Assembly (NCBI GenBank): GCA_037783415.1
Contig: JAZGTN010000044.1
Coordinates: 310,001 to 374,000, forward strand
DNA from: Leptasterias polaris
Taxonomy: Eukaryota; Echinodermata; Asteroidea; Forcipulatida; Asteriidae
DNA length: 64,000 nucleotides
Reading direction: 5' to 3'
Made by a program: the position numbers and the translations under genes. Shown one piece after another: positions 24,211-35,214 of the stretch. Below the pieces are notes generated by a model that had not been told where the DNA came from, made no database searches, and saw only the letters and a program-made list of their open reading frames with translations. Each line of letters opens with the position of its first letter. Within the stretch, counting starts at the first letter, position 1.

Positions 24211-24364
24211 GGCCTATATTCTGAAGATTACGGTATATACTATATGACATACAGGGACATTGACTCCCCACAGGGCAATGCCAACATTGTTGTCGGGTAA
24301 TTTGGATCAAAACCAGCTTGTGTAACCTGTCAATAATTATTTTTGTTCTGATCTTATTTTGTAG

Positions 24365-24519
24365 ATCTTTCGAGCTCTACCGGACAGTACAATTTTACAA
24401 GATGAAGAAAGCCTAGACTCGTTGACTGCTATGATAGAATGTGAGCAGCCACAGCCAGACTTGTACAAGTTCATTGGGAGGATGAGTTTCTATACCCAGA
24501 ACCAGCCACCATCTGTCAG
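24365..24519 (+). CDS. ATP11: ATP11-like flippase, exon e
   Basis: The exon is 155 bases, entering at phase 0 and ending two bases into an Arg codon, before GTAATT. It contains IECEQPQPDLYKFIGRM, a strongly conserved actuator-domain stretch of P4-ATPases. Confidence 0.93.
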
Positions 24520-24818
24520 GTAATTAGCTGTCTGAAACTCCATCTCCATTATTCTAGCACATTTTTGTATCTTAACTCCTAACCATCCAGCAGTATCTAG
24601 TATTACTCTGTCTACCCCAACTCCTTCACCTCCAAAAATCTTCCAGCCTTCACTAGAAAGGACCAGCTGTTTCAAAGTGTTACAAACCCAAGATTATCTT
24701 CCTCTAAACCACACTCTATCCTCAAACAGAGGGGAAAAAGGAGAGCAGCCAAAATCCTTTCTTGTAAATCTGTAATGCGTTATTTCTTATTGTAAGTTTA
24801 TAATATCTTTGCTTGTAG

Positions 24819-24883
24819 ATCTGTTACTGCAGAGAATGTTCTTCTCAGAGGTTCCAGGTTAAAGAACACACCGTTTATTTATG
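24819..24883 (+). CDS. ATP11: ATP11-like flippase, exon f
   Basis: The exon is 65 bases; its first base completes the Arg codon from exon e and its last base starts a Gly codon. It reads SVTAENVLLRGSRLKNTPF, corresponding to the conserved ENLLLRG..LKNT segment of the family. Donor GTAAGA. Confidence 0.93.
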
Positions 24884-25452
24884 GTAAGATAATTACTTTT
24901 CTCCTGAGGGGCTTATGAGGGGCAGTGGGGTTATTTGTCTTTGAATGTGTGGTCAGTCATGTTGTATTCCTGCCATTCCAAACATGTAACCAGTCTGAAA
25001 AAATAGAAAATTGAAAACAGTAAAATAGTACATCAAATTATGTAATCAAACCAGAACCAATTTATTGAAGTTCGCCCTTTTAAGGTGACATGGTGTGTGG
25101 TTACCGATACAAATGAATAGATTATGATTTTATTGAGATTCATGTCTTAGGTTGAAAGAGCCAAAGGTCTATCTCAAATGAAATGGGATGTAATTTCTTA
25201 TGATCATAGGTCTACCTGAAATGAAATGGGATGCAATTTGTAGGTCTACCTCAAATGAAATGAGAAATAATTTTTTATGATCTGCTACAACAGTTGTTTT
25301 TTCTTTGTTGCTGCAGTGGCATTCAATTCCTATTTACACAAATTTTGACTAAAATAAGACCTAGACTATCATTAAAGTCCAAGTGATTGCTTTTATTGCC
25401 ATTACAATGAATGACCTAAAAACTGTAATGATGTAATTGATCTTCTTTGCAG
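24884..25452. other. Intron with a short threefold repeat
   Basis: Between flippase exons f and g, the string AGGTCTACCTCAAATGAAAT occurs three times with variation (starts 25165, 25208, 25242). No other feature. Confidence 0.55.
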
Positions 25453-25534
25453 GGGTTGCAATATATACAGGTGAAGAGACAAAGATGGCACTGAACTCCA
25501 AGCAGAAAGGCCAGAAACATTCCTGCATTGAAAA
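25453..25534 (+). CDS. ATP11: ATP11-like flippase, exon g
   Basis: The exon is 82 bases. It completes the Gly codon and reads GVAIYTGEETKMALNSKQKG, then QKHSCIE, and ends two bases into an Asn codon before GTATGG. YTG.ETK is a family hallmark just before TM3. Confidence 0.93.
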
Positions 25535-25618
25535 GTATGGCTTCAATGGTTTTACTCCTCATAGAAAGTGTTTATCAAGCAGTGATTTATGGGCAAACTC
25601 TTATGTTGAGTTTCACAT

Positions 25619-25645
25619 GGGGGGGGGGGGGGGGGGGGGGGGGGG
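25619..25645. repeat. Poly-G tract (27 G)
   Basis: A pure run of 27 G in the intron after exon g. Its length is likely unstable and also a likely sequencing weak spot. Comparable runs are 18 G at 47646-47663 and 22 C at 59262-59283. Confidence 0.9.
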
Positions 25646-25715
25646 TTATGGATGAAATAAACTGTTTCTATGTAACTCTTTGTCATTTACTTAAAACAAA
25701 CAAACTAACAAACAA

Positions 25716-26430
25716 CAGAGATGCCACTTTTCCGGATTTACCCGGATTTACGGTTAAAAAAACAAAACACCTCAACTTCCGTTTTTTCCAGGCCGTCCAT
25801 TTATTAAAAGTCCGGAGAGAGAAACAAACAGCAACATTTGTTTTTCCGAGCGCACGCAATTTAAGTATCCTTAAGTTCGAGGTGTAGCATGCAAACACCC
25901 TGCTGACGTGTGTGTAGGAAGTTCGTATAGTGAGCGAAGGTGTCATGCACACAGCCTTGAAATGAGTCTAATTTCATGCTGCGGTGGTCTCCGATCGCAT
26001 TCTCCATAACAATAACTACACAACTCGCCGGATACCAACCAATTCAGTGACACATGGCCATCTCAGACCATACAGGATGAGTTGTCTAATACGTCTGATA
26101 CGTACGTACGCACATCATAAATCAAAAACTCAACAGTAGACATGCATGTCCGAGGTAAGCTTTATTGATGAAAACAACCATTCTTGCTGACTTGATCATC
26201 AATTGTGTATATAATCTGTGCAGAATTTGACAAGAAAGCCTTTCATAAGGTCTAGAAAGGCTAAAATCCATCAGCTTTACCCCCAGTTGCATGTTACCGC
26301 TTGCGATGATTGCTCTGCGATAATTTGTCACAATGGTTACCACTCGCGACATTCATTCAGTGGCTTTCTACTTTTGTCTAAGGAAAAATTATTTTCAGTT
26401 TTTTTTTTCGTTACCACAGTGGCATCTCTG
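25716..26430. mobile_element. Non-autonomous hAT-like element (CAGAGATGCCAC ends)
   Basis: CAGAGATGCCAC opens the element and its complement closes it. The flanks are CAAA-rich on both sides, so a target duplication cannot be read clearly. There is no transposase; interior frames show nothing. It sits wholly inside the intron between flippase exons g and h. Confidence 0.7.
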
Positions 26431-26496
26431 AAACAAACAAATAAACAAACAAACAATTATAATCATTTATGAAACTTAAATCCCTTTACTTGACAG

Positions 26497-26653
26497 TTCC
26501 ATGAATAAGTACCTTGTAGCTATGTTGGTGTGGCTGCTGGTTCAAACAAGTATTGCTACAGGACTGAAGTTTTGGATAGATCGTCAACCATTCATGGAGA
26601 AGTCCTGGTATGTTCAACCCGTTGCCGTCAGCTATGGAGACTTGACAGCCAGT
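26497..26653 (+). CDS. ATP11: ATP11-like flippase, exon h (TM3)
   Basis: The exon is 157 bases; its first base completes the Asn codon and it ends in phase 0 before GTGAGT. It opens with SMNKYLVAMLVWLLVQ, transmembrane segment 3, and continues with a luminal stretch containing the conserved W...P(W/F) pattern. Confidence 0.92.
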
Positions 26654-27128
26654 GTGAGTACCCTGGTTCACATCCATCTATGGTCATTCTCTTCTTGCAC
26701 ATTCTAACATACTTTCATGGTGTTACATGACAAAATGTCCCCCTTTTTCAGCATTGTTATGCTAAACCAATGAACAAATAGTTTGATATTCTCATAAAAA
26801 AAGTACAAAAGAACAATCAACTACATTTAAAATGTATATGTTCAATGAGTTTTTTCATGAACTTGAAGAAAATAGCTCATACTGTCTTTAAAGACATGTT
26901 TAGTTGAACTGTTAAGTGGAGAGAATCAATAATTTGTCACAAAATACTTTATACATGTGTACGCTACAGTACACGCTTGTTTGTGCTGCCTGAACTGCTG
27001 TCATATTCAAGAAAACTCTGTTTGAAATGGATTTTATTTTTGTAACAGCTTGGGCCGTCAAAATCATGTATGCAAATCTGAAAACAAATAATAAACCACA
27101 AGGGAAACTGACTGGGTAAATTTTAAAT
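26654..27128. other. Intron sequence, no feature seen
   Basis: AT-rich intron between exon h and the tRNA-like foldback. Nothing supported. Confidence 0.45.
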
Positions 27129-27314
27129 GATTTTGGGTTGAACAAGCAAAAATTGACTAGAGCGGGATTTGAACCAACGACCTCCGGATTGACGTGCCGG
27201 CGCTCTACCAACTGAGCTATCTAGCCCTATGATGGCGGTCTCCCTATTTTGTCAATATCCTTGTCGTTGGTTCAACTCCCGCTCTAGTTAATTTTTCCTT
27301 GTTCAACCAAAATC
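27129..27314. repeat. Foldback repeat around the tRNA-like sequence
   Basis: The left arm 27129-27181 and the right arm 27263-27314 are inverted copies of about 52 bases (GGTTGAACAAG.AAAAATT.ACTAGAGCGGG) with only a few mismatches. The left arm includes the 3' half of the tRNA-like part. RNA or single-stranded DNA from this stretch would fold into a long stem with an 81-base loop. Confidence 0.8.
27155..27227 (-). repeat. tRNA-like sequence (tRNA-derived SINE or pseudo-tRNA)
   Basis: On the minus strand, 73 bases read GGGCTAGATAGCTCAGTTGG.. with D-arm TAGCTCAGTTGGTAGAGC, an anticodon-arm-like CCGG..CCGG stem and a T-arm-like GGTTCAAATCC. The T stem and acceptor stem pair poorly and position 33 is not U, so it is not a convincing functional tRNA. 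A second copy is at 57218-57292. Both are followed by the same CCTATTTTGTCAATATC string on the + strand side. Confidence 0.6.
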
Positions 27315-27633
27315 AAATCTGAAAACAGTAAAAAAAAAATTAAAACCATAATAAATTTTGAAACAAATTAAATGAGAGAAATTGCATCTATCAAACAAAT
27401 GTTACAGCATGTATTTTGCCAATCTTTTTGGACCTGGAGTAATGAGACAAGTGTCTTAATAGATTTAAATTTTATTTTATTGATATTTATTTTATAAATT
27501 TTCTTTTTCAGAAACAATTTTCTCAACACAGTTTTTAAGAGATTTCAAAAACAGCATAGTCACATTTATATATATTTTTTGAACCTGCTCTTTTTATGTA
27601 TGTTCATAATATATTGCAACCCTTCATGAATAA

Positions 27634-27769
27634 GGGAATAAAAGAGTGGTGACGAGTTCTTAAACGGCCGTTTAAAACCGAGCCGAAGGTGAGGGCCTTT
27701 ATCGCACGGCCACGGCCCTGCAAGGTTTTAAACGACCATTTAAGAACGAGTCACTACTCTTTTATTCCC
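27634..27769. repeat. Long hairpin, two 46-base arms
   Basis: Arms 27634-27679 and 27724-27769 are complementary at 41 of 46 positions, with a 44-base GC-rich loop. The left arm itself contains the palindrome TTAAACGGCCGTTTAA. The weaker match continues outward through CATGAATAA / TTCATAAATG. It looks like an inverted end of a mobile element; the far border could be near 28080. Confidence 0.75.
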
Positions 27770-28160
27770 ATTCATAAATGCCAATTTGTTAAAAAGTGAA
27801 AGAATAAGGAAAATCGGTGGTAAAAAAGACAATCTGTTTGTTTAGCGAATTTTCGAAGTTTGTACATTTTCAAAAACTTTTGTAAAATTCTGGGTTGTGT
27901 GCACGCGCGTGTAAGATTACGCGCGGGTATACTAATAGCTGTATATTGCGTTCCGCGTAAGTAAATTGGCGTAAACAAGCTGCGCGCCCAACACGCGAAG
28001 CCAGCCGTGTTTAAACACTTCTAGCCGTGTTTATATCACACGTTTAAACACCCCCACGTGACGTGCTCTCCACCAATCAGAATGGATAAACTGTCCAAGG
28101 TATTTATGAATACATAATAACTTTAATGAAATGGAATTATTGTTTTCTTTTATTTTGCAG
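27770..28160. other. Likely repeat-derived intron sequence
   Basis: Contains GCGCGC-rich and ACACGTTTAAACAC strings unlike the surrounding intron and then AATCAGAATGG; probably the body of the element headed by the hairpin. No coding signal apart from the acceptor of exon i. Confidence 0.35.
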
Positions 28161-28242
28161 GCAAAAGTTATATTTACAGATTTCTTGTCCTTCTTAGTTC
28201 TCTTCAATTATATCATTCCGATCTCTCTGTATGTAACAATTG
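28161..28242 (+). CDS. ATP11: ATP11-like flippase, exon i (TM4, PISL)
   Basis: The exon is 82 bases, entering at phase 0 after TTTTGCAG and ending one base into a Glu codon before GTAAGT. It encodes FTDFLSFLVLFNYIIPISL, transmembrane segment 4 with the PISL motif that replaces the PEGL-type motif of ion pumps and lines the lipid path. Confidence 0.94.
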
Positions 28243-28741
28243 GTAAGTTATTATGAATGTTCCCGTAATAATTCTTTTCCCCTAGGTGTGTTTAGGAAAT
28301 CTAATCTAATGTGCACTATATACAATTATCTCAGCACACTCTTAGAGTCAAATGCATTCAAAACCAGTACCGGTCAAAATGTAAAATGGTAAAAATGCCA
28401 GTAGTATTTAAGTTATGGCTTGAACTATTAATTTTAAAAATCCATATGTGAGGCTCTTTAGTAATCAGCATGATCATGATGATGCTAATACAACAAAGTG
28501 ATTTACATCAATTTGTGTTGACACCAATTTGTGATGAGGTCTTGCGAATGTTTTGATGTAAATCTATATGTGAATGGCTTATTTCTCTTCAGTGGTGTTC
28601 AGCTAAATTCAAAACCGCACAATAAGCATAAGATTCAAAAGTTTAACTTTTTTTTTAACTCAGTTTTTATTGTTGTTGAGAATAATTTTATTATTTGGAT
28701 ACAGAACATTCACGAACATTCAAACAATTATTTATTTTCAG
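28243..28741. other. Intron sequence, no feature seen
   Basis: Short intron between exons i and j. The open frame covering it is read-through from exon j. Confidence 0.5.
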
Positions 28742-28800
28742 AGCTTCAAAAATTCATTGGATCTGTATTCTTTGGCTGGGATCTGAACATTTATGATGCT
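28742..28800 (+). CDS. ATP11: ATP11-like flippase, exon j
   Basis: The exon is 59 bases; its first two bases complete the Glu codon. It reads LQKFIGSVFFGWDLNIYDA and ends in phase 0 before GTAAGT, the stretch that leads from TM4 to the phosphorylation domain. Confidence 0.92.
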
Positions 28801-30472
28801 GTAAGTAATTTGAGAAACCAAGAATTTCCCTGGTTGTTGTTCAGTTTTGTTTAACTTTGCATAAGAATTTATATTTATTATGAAGACTCCTATCATAGCT
28901 GCTTTTGTTCCACTAAGCGAATGTAGTAGTCCCGGCCGATTTCCTACCTTCCGCCCAGGTAGTAGTAAAAAGAGGAACAGTTCTTTTCAGAACTGAGAAG
29001 TCCCCTGATGTCTCCCGAATTCCAAATAATCCACTCTGCGGCAGTAGAATAAACAGAAAGACAATTTCTCAAAGAACAACATCTACCAACAGAGTGAGTA
29101 GCACAGGGAAGAAGGTAACTAATTAGTCATCTTAGAGGTTGTTTTTACGTTGTTTAATTATTGGAGTTTAATCATTGCAAGAAGAGGCCAATATCAAGAT
29201 TTTGTGACCCATCAAGTTCTTTGCAAATAAGAAGTTACAATTGATGTACCAGAACATGTATGTGTATATTAATCAATACAAAGTAATTTTCTATTTTAAT
29301 TAGGTTATTATTGCCAACCAGAGAGAATCGTGACAAATCCCAGCATGATCATAGTCTTGGTTCTAAAACCCTTGCATTCATTTTGTGCTTATTACATGAA
29401 CCAAGTTTCAACTGAAGAGGGGGCTGTTTAGTGTTCTGTGATTTTATTTTCACATCATGATGAGTTAAAAAAGCCTCATAACCTTACCTGTAAAGCAGAA
29501 ACATAAATTTAGTATAACTCGGAATGTGCAGCAAGCAAGCAGGGAATTATTTGGTTACAAACAAAAATAAAAGTATTCATTGAGCCAAATGAGGTTTTGT
29601 CATGGTTAGTGATCAGTTTACAATTGTTATGATTAAACAATGGAGAGGGAATTGGTTTTTCTGTTACATTTGTCAAAGGACCCCAAATTATGTGTAACTA
29701 TGCAAATGTTTGGTCTAATCATGTGATGTAGCAACACTTCGTACCAGGCTCACAAATGGCTTGTAAATTTCATGTATTCAACATGGTTAAAATAACATAA
29801 AAATTAAAATTTTCTCAAATTTAAATTCACTTATCCCCAAAACGGGAAACTAATTTCGGCCTTTGCAACAATAAGTTATGAATACATAAGAATGATAAAA
29901 CATTAAAAGGAACCATTTCAGTACATAAATACATTAAACAAACTACAAAACTTTGATATACATGTATATAAAAGGTATTCAAGGATTTGCAATGACACAG
30001 TATATTAGTATATCCAACTTGAACTGTAATCTCTTTTCATGGCATGATCTGGGCTCAATTCCATGACACTGCTTACCACAGGGTTCTTTACTTACGATTT
30101 ACGATATTGTACAAAGCATGTGATTTTATGGATCAAAAGCACAGAATTCCACAGTAATGAGTATGCAAAGCCTTGAAATTGGGACCTTCTCTCTACATTG
30201 AATGTGGCAACTGCAACAAATTAATAATAAAAAAAAATGCCATGATGGAACAGTTGAAATGGAGTTAGCTTAAAAAACATGATTCATTCTGCGTTAATAT
30301 TGCACTTTTATAATTTGTTGCATTATGAGTAATTATTTCTCTCTGAATGGGTAATATTCAAATAATAAGGCTAGCTTACACTTCTTGCAAAAGTTCATTC
30401 AGTTTGCAACATTTTTATTTCAGTGCATAAACTTTGTTTATCAGTTTTATAAAAGCATTGTATCTTGCTAGA
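28801..30472. other. Intron sequence, no feature seen
   Basis: Plain AT-rich intron after exon j; nothing coding or clearly repeated. Confidence 0.45.
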
Positions 30473-30648
30473 GGCTCAATGCAAAGTTATAGTATATCAG
30501 TCCTATAGGGTAATGGGGCTCAATGCAAAGTTATAGTATATCAGTCCTATAGGGTAATGGGGCTCAATGCAAAGTTATAGTATATCAGTCCTATAGGGTA
30601 ATGGGGCTCAATGCAAAGTTATAGTATATCAGTCCTATAGGGTAATGG
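30473..30648. repeat. 44-base tandem repeat, four identical copies
   Basis: Four head-to-tail copies of a 44-base unit starting GGCTCAATGCAAAGTTATAG, with no differences that I can see. It is a minisatellite with no spacers, so not a CRISPR-like array. Confidence 0.95.
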
Positions 30649-31218
30649 GTTTGTGTGTTTATCTAGCATACATGTAGTTTCAGAAGTACATGTATACATT
30701 TGTGCACAGTCTTAAAACGTCAGTTGTGTGTTTGATGTCTTAAGAGAAACCATTTTTTGCACTGACTCGATGATGCAGATGCCATAAATGCCAAAATTTA
30801 CAACTGCATCTTGTTTTATTTTGCTTTGATTTAATTTTGTGCTTAGCTGAGCAAATGTTTAGATCAGATTGTACCTCATGAGCACTGACCACAAAAAAAT
30901 ATTCATCTAAGAATGTTTTCTTGAACATGCTTCGAAGGAAACGTCTGCAAATGTAGCTTTTCAACACTTGGTTTACAACATCATCATTGGTGTTATGCTG
31001 AGTGCATGAATTAGGCATAGAAAAAAAAGATTACAATGAAAACAAAAGATGTTGAGACTCAGAGGCTGAAACCCATATAAAAGATGAAAACCGAGAGGAT
31101 GATGAATATTTCCTAATGATTATTGATTTCAGAGCCAGAAGTTTTAAGAAAAACAGTTTTTAAAAGTTCCCCTACAACTAACAGTTCTTTTTTATGACAT
31201 GTCTTATAATCATTTCAG
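30649..31218. other. Intron sequence, no feature seen
   Basis: AT-rich intron up to the catalytic exon k. Confidence 0.45.
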
Positions 31219-31413
31219 AAAGCTGACCTTCGTGCTAAGGCTAACACGTCAGATCTTAATGAGGAGCTTGGTCAAGTTGAATACATGTTCACAGACAAGA
31301 CGGGAACACTGACAGAAAATGATATGAAGTTCAGACAATGCTCGGTGGGAGGAGTCAAGTACATTGAGAAGGAGGGTGTGTTGGTGCCACTGAATGACTC
31401 CACTGGAACACCG
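31219..31413 (+). CDS. ATP11: ATP11-like flippase, exon k (DKTGTLT catalytic Asp)
   Basis: The exon is 195 bases, phase 0 at both ends, after CATTTCAG and before GTAAGA. It contains [14 protein letters not shown] then [12 protein letters not shown]. The Asp codon 31294-31296 is the residue phosphorylated during the pump cycle. The exon ends [10 protein letters not shown] in a region that is variable in the family. Confidence 0.96.
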
Positions 31414-31864
31414 GTAAGAATTTCAGAATTTTAGTTTTGCACCATTTCTTCTCCTCAGCACTGTCGTGTCTCTCTGACATATTATTTAAAATATTATGTG
31501 AGTAATAAATACATGTAAATCATTGTCACTGAGCTGGGCCCAATTTTATAGAGCTGCTTAAGCACATAACGTGGCTTAGCACAACACAATTATGCTTACC
31601 CGAAAAAGGTTACCAACTAAACTACCATGTTGCATGTACAATTTGTGACTGGTATTCTTCTCAATTCTTCTTAGAGTTATGTGTTAGTTCTCTCATTTGC
31701 CATGTTGTTTTTTTTCTCTTGGCCCTCCAGTTTTCCTCCATTGGAAAAATCAAACACTTTCTATCTCGGGCTGTGCTCCGTGGTCATGGGTCGATGTGGT
31801 TGTAGCTGCATCCTTCGCAATCCAGCTTCTCTGATACGAGCAAGGGTTAGCCTCCCAAATTATT
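31414..31864. other. Start of the 30-kb flippase intron, no feature
   Basis: Plain sequence between exon k and the hairpin-headed element. The 61-codon frame at 31681-31866 is unrecognised. Confidence 0.4.
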
Positions 31865-33032
31865 AGGTGTTCGGACAAAAGTCCGAAGACCTCTTCTTAT
31901 TGTTCGTTTTTTTTTTTTTTTTTTTAACTTCTTATTCTTCTTCTTCTCTTCGTCCCTTGTCCGCTAACAAAAGCACACTTCCCAAGCTCATATAAACTTG
32001 AAATTTTTACCATAGTTAGATAACCATTAGGAGACGAAACCGTTTCATTTACGTCATGATGACGTCATCAGGTGTCAAATTACAAGGTTTTTATAAACAA
32101 ATAAATTAATCTTTGAAATTCTGTAACAAATCACACTTAAGAGACCGGCGGTTGTTTTATGCGGGATCATACTTAGGTCATATAGGTCTTTATTTTTTGT
32201 CGTGTGCGTGACCTCACATGACCTCTACTTCCGGTCGAAACAGGAAGAAATCGGAAGTGCCTTGTAATTTAAAAGTGGCACACTTTTTGAAGTTTTTTTT
32301 AACGGTGTTATTGTCTGGTTTAAAAAAATAAGACAAGTGACGTCATAAAAGTCAAGAGCGCCCTCTAGCGGCAGGTTAAAAACAATTAAAAATACACTTT
32401 TACTAGATGTCTGTGGCAAAGTTTATGATAATCGTTTCAAAATTGGTATACATAATGACCTTCATACAAACCACATCTGTGTGGAGTTTTAGATTGATGA
32501 CGTCATCATGTGTCACGTGGTATCGCATTAAAGGTTTACTTTTTGAAGCTGTGTATCTACAAAACCACAAGTTTGACTGAGTTGAAACTTGGCATGTTGA
32601 TAGACAGTGATATTGACTACTTAAAGTTAGAGTGACGACTTGATGACGTCATCAATTTTTTTTTTACAAATTTTTGAAATTTTGACCAATAGTTACATAT
32701 CTTCAGTTCAAAGCAAGCTATAATCGAATTTCATTTTGCATGAGACTTGGAAGGTCCTACAAGGATATAATGTTGAGTGACGTTTTCACGACGTCATCGA
32801 TTTTCATGTTATGTCACCACCAAGGTAGTGTTTTACAAGATCTATATGTACAGAACAACTTTGGTGATCAAATGGAAACTTTGCATGTACTCAAGCTGGG
32901 ATGTGTTACATCCAAAAAGTTTGGTCAAATCTTTAGAACCACCATTCTAAAGACTCTATAGAAGTATACAATATTTAATACACAGACATGTTTATAACAT
33001 TTCTTTGAAACACGAGGTCACACCGAACACCT
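31865..33032. mobile_element. Hairpin-headed repeat element with TGACGTCA motifs
   Basis: The left end AGGTGTTCGGAC-AAAA-GTCCGAAGACCT is a 12-base hairpin with one mismatch; the right end reads CCGAACACCT, the inverse of the first ten bases. A T run and TTCTTCTTCTTC follow the hairpin. The body has no protein frame but holds four exact TGACGTCA palindromes (32060, 32338, 32498, 32644) and GCGCCCTCTAGCGG. I place it as a non-autonomous DNA element of unknown class. Similar hairpin-headed repeats are, to my recollection, common in marine invertebrate genomes. Confidence 0.6.
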
Positions 33033-34492
33033 CTTTTTTGTTTCCAACAAAAAATTATGTCTAGTTAATGTTATTATTATTATAGTTCAACCATTGTTAA
33101 TGTAACTTGCCACACTAAGGGCCACATACATGCAGTATGTGATTCTAGCCTGGCTTCAGGTTGCATTGCTATGCAAGTATGCGTGCTTGAGTAAAGAGCC
33201 TTGGACAAAGCTAACCTTGCATGCTATTTTCTTTCATACTCCGCATAAGTGATGATTTGTGTAGCCTTTAAACAAGGCGTACAAATTGCATTATAGATGA
33301 ATACTGGAGAACTATTAATGCCACAGCACACCTTGTCTGGCTCCTCACTATGGGTATTAAATGCATGACGGCGTCTGGGTTGACTACCACACTAGGGTCT
33401 TTTGAAAAAATTTCTTCTTTCTGGAGCATTTTCTGAAAACAATTGCCTTTATCTTTGTCCACAAAATTGCCTTTACCCTTGTTCTTTGACCAAAAGGCTG
33501 GCACCCCCCTGATTCAGGAGGGTTATATCTTCTAAGTTTGAGCCACTGGTTTATACTGTAGTTTTTTAAGTTGCGCCATGACAAAATAGTGAGTGTTTCT
33601 GGATCACCACAGTATCTTTTGCTGGTTCATGGGCAGAGATAATGACAGTGCATTGAAATCATCAGATAATATTTGTATGATTTAATATTGTGGACGTCGG
33701 CATGTGAGGGGCTGAGTTTAGTTGAGTACTTTCTACTATGCAATCAAGTGATGTTACTCCCCCAGGAACCATAGTGATGTATACCTATAAGTGTAAGCTG
33801 ACAGTATATTGAACAAACAATGTGTGCATGGCTACGGCATGGCGCATCAAAAGGCAGTCCCATCCTAACACGGCACGTCTGTATGGATGGGTGCACATTG
33901 TTAACATCTTGGACCAGTCATCAGAATGCAATTTTTCTGGAACTGCTCATTTTGGCTGGAGATAATTCTAGGCATTGACCTACAACCTGTGAAAAACTTC
34001 AAGAAGATGTGTGTCTGAGGCATGGTTCATTCTTCTGGTTCATTCCAATGCTAATGCGAAGTCAGTTTTTCACAAATTCCCAACAAACAATTCGCTTCCA
34101 AGGTCTACCACCAGTGGGGTACACACGGAGTATGGGCGCTGATGCCTTGTCGTCATTCCCAAATTCAATACAATGACATGTTGCCAAAAATCCGGTCAAG
34201 CATATTTTGTTTACCGTTGAATTTTTCTGACTTTTTTTGCCCCGTCCACTCTCATCCCTGAAATGTGCAATGTGCCTCACTTATGAAGATGAGTAATTTT
34301 AATAGATGTTAATTTGTTTTTTCTTTTGAGTAATTTTGTTTTACTAGTCACCACAAGAGATAAAAGTTAAAAGTGTGTACATGTACTGTACATATTAAAT
34401 TCATGGTCTTCTCTGGAAATCAAGCCATCTATTGCTGTACAGCATTTTCATTTAGCTAGCTTGTTATAATAGGGTGTAGATGTAGTCTAGTG
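33033..34492. other. Intron sequence, no clear feature
   Basis: Mixed sequence with no recognised domain. The minus-strand frames at 33268-33584 are Lys-rich and overlap one another; no support for a gene. Confidence 0.4.
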
Positions 34493-34560
34493 GGCACAAT
34501 ATCTGTTCTGAAATGAAAATGGTTGTGGATTTAAATCTTGCCAGGGGTGCATGTCATGCA
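34493..34560 (+). repeat. tRNA-derived SINE fragment
   Basis: TAGTCTAGTGG (34493-34503, box A-like) is followed by GTGGATTTAAATC (about 34536-34547, box B-like). It is related to the minus-strand fragment at 11951-12030. Confidence 0.45.
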
Positions 34561-35214
34561 TGTGGGGTTTTTTCAGCAAGACTCTGAAAATACAGTCCTT
34601 TAACACAAATTTCTATTTAGGGTAGAAGTTAAAAACATTTTATTAACTACTCTTGAACAATTATTCATTTTATTACAGTACAATAAGTATAGGAAAATCA
34701 GAAAAGGAAAAGCATTGTGACCTAAAAGACTTTTGAAAAGACCTAGATAAGCTGATGGTGTATAACAGTCATATCGGAAAAAGTAATTCAAGTCTACATG
34801 TGAAGTTAAATAAGTTTGTGAAGGTAAATTTAGTTAAAGAAATGATGGAGTTGCCTTGGGCTTTTATGCAGTTTGGATTTCAGAGTCCAGAGTTCAGAGT
34901 TCAAGAGACAAAATAACAAGTTACAATTCAGGTATATCTTGATTTTCAAATGCATCAACAACAAAAAGTCAAATAATATAGTCAAGAAAATATTGGGATA
35001 GATGATTGATTAATTTTTAATAGTTAAGTCAAAGTGTAGAACATTTATGTTCCAATTTGAAATCTTAAAAAGTCACATTGTCTTTGGATTGGGCACTTTG
35101 GGCTATACAAGTGTTTGTTATGAAACTAATATGGCTAGAAAGATGTTTTAAAAGTAGAATATATTAACTCACACAAAAATCCCTCAAAATCCCTCAGCTA
35201 CATGTACATGTATA

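Larger units (their letters stand above)
18998..24235. mobile_element. TA-flanked inverted-repeat element carrying a LINE insertion
   Basis: The left end TACCGTAATCTTCGGC.. (18998-19022) and the inverted right end (24211-24235) match at 22 of 25 bases, with TA at both outer edges, as for Tc1/mariner/pogo-type elements. Inside both ends lie several copies of TATAAGCCGC. A 40-odd-base block with CAAAACAAGATTTATGCG is present in the same orientation near both ends (about 19060 and 24122). No transposase was recognised; most of the interior is the LINE at 19.6-22.8 kb. The two ends could instead be two separate related copies. Confidence 0.55.

Noticed and set aside
27155..27227. Functional tRNA gene on the minus strand
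   Set aside because: T and acceptor stems pair poorly, the base before the anticodon is not T, and a similar degenerate copy exists at 57218-57292.
30473..30648. Regular 44-base repeats considered as a CRISPR-like array
   Set aside because: The copies are contiguous without unique spacers and lie in an animal intron.
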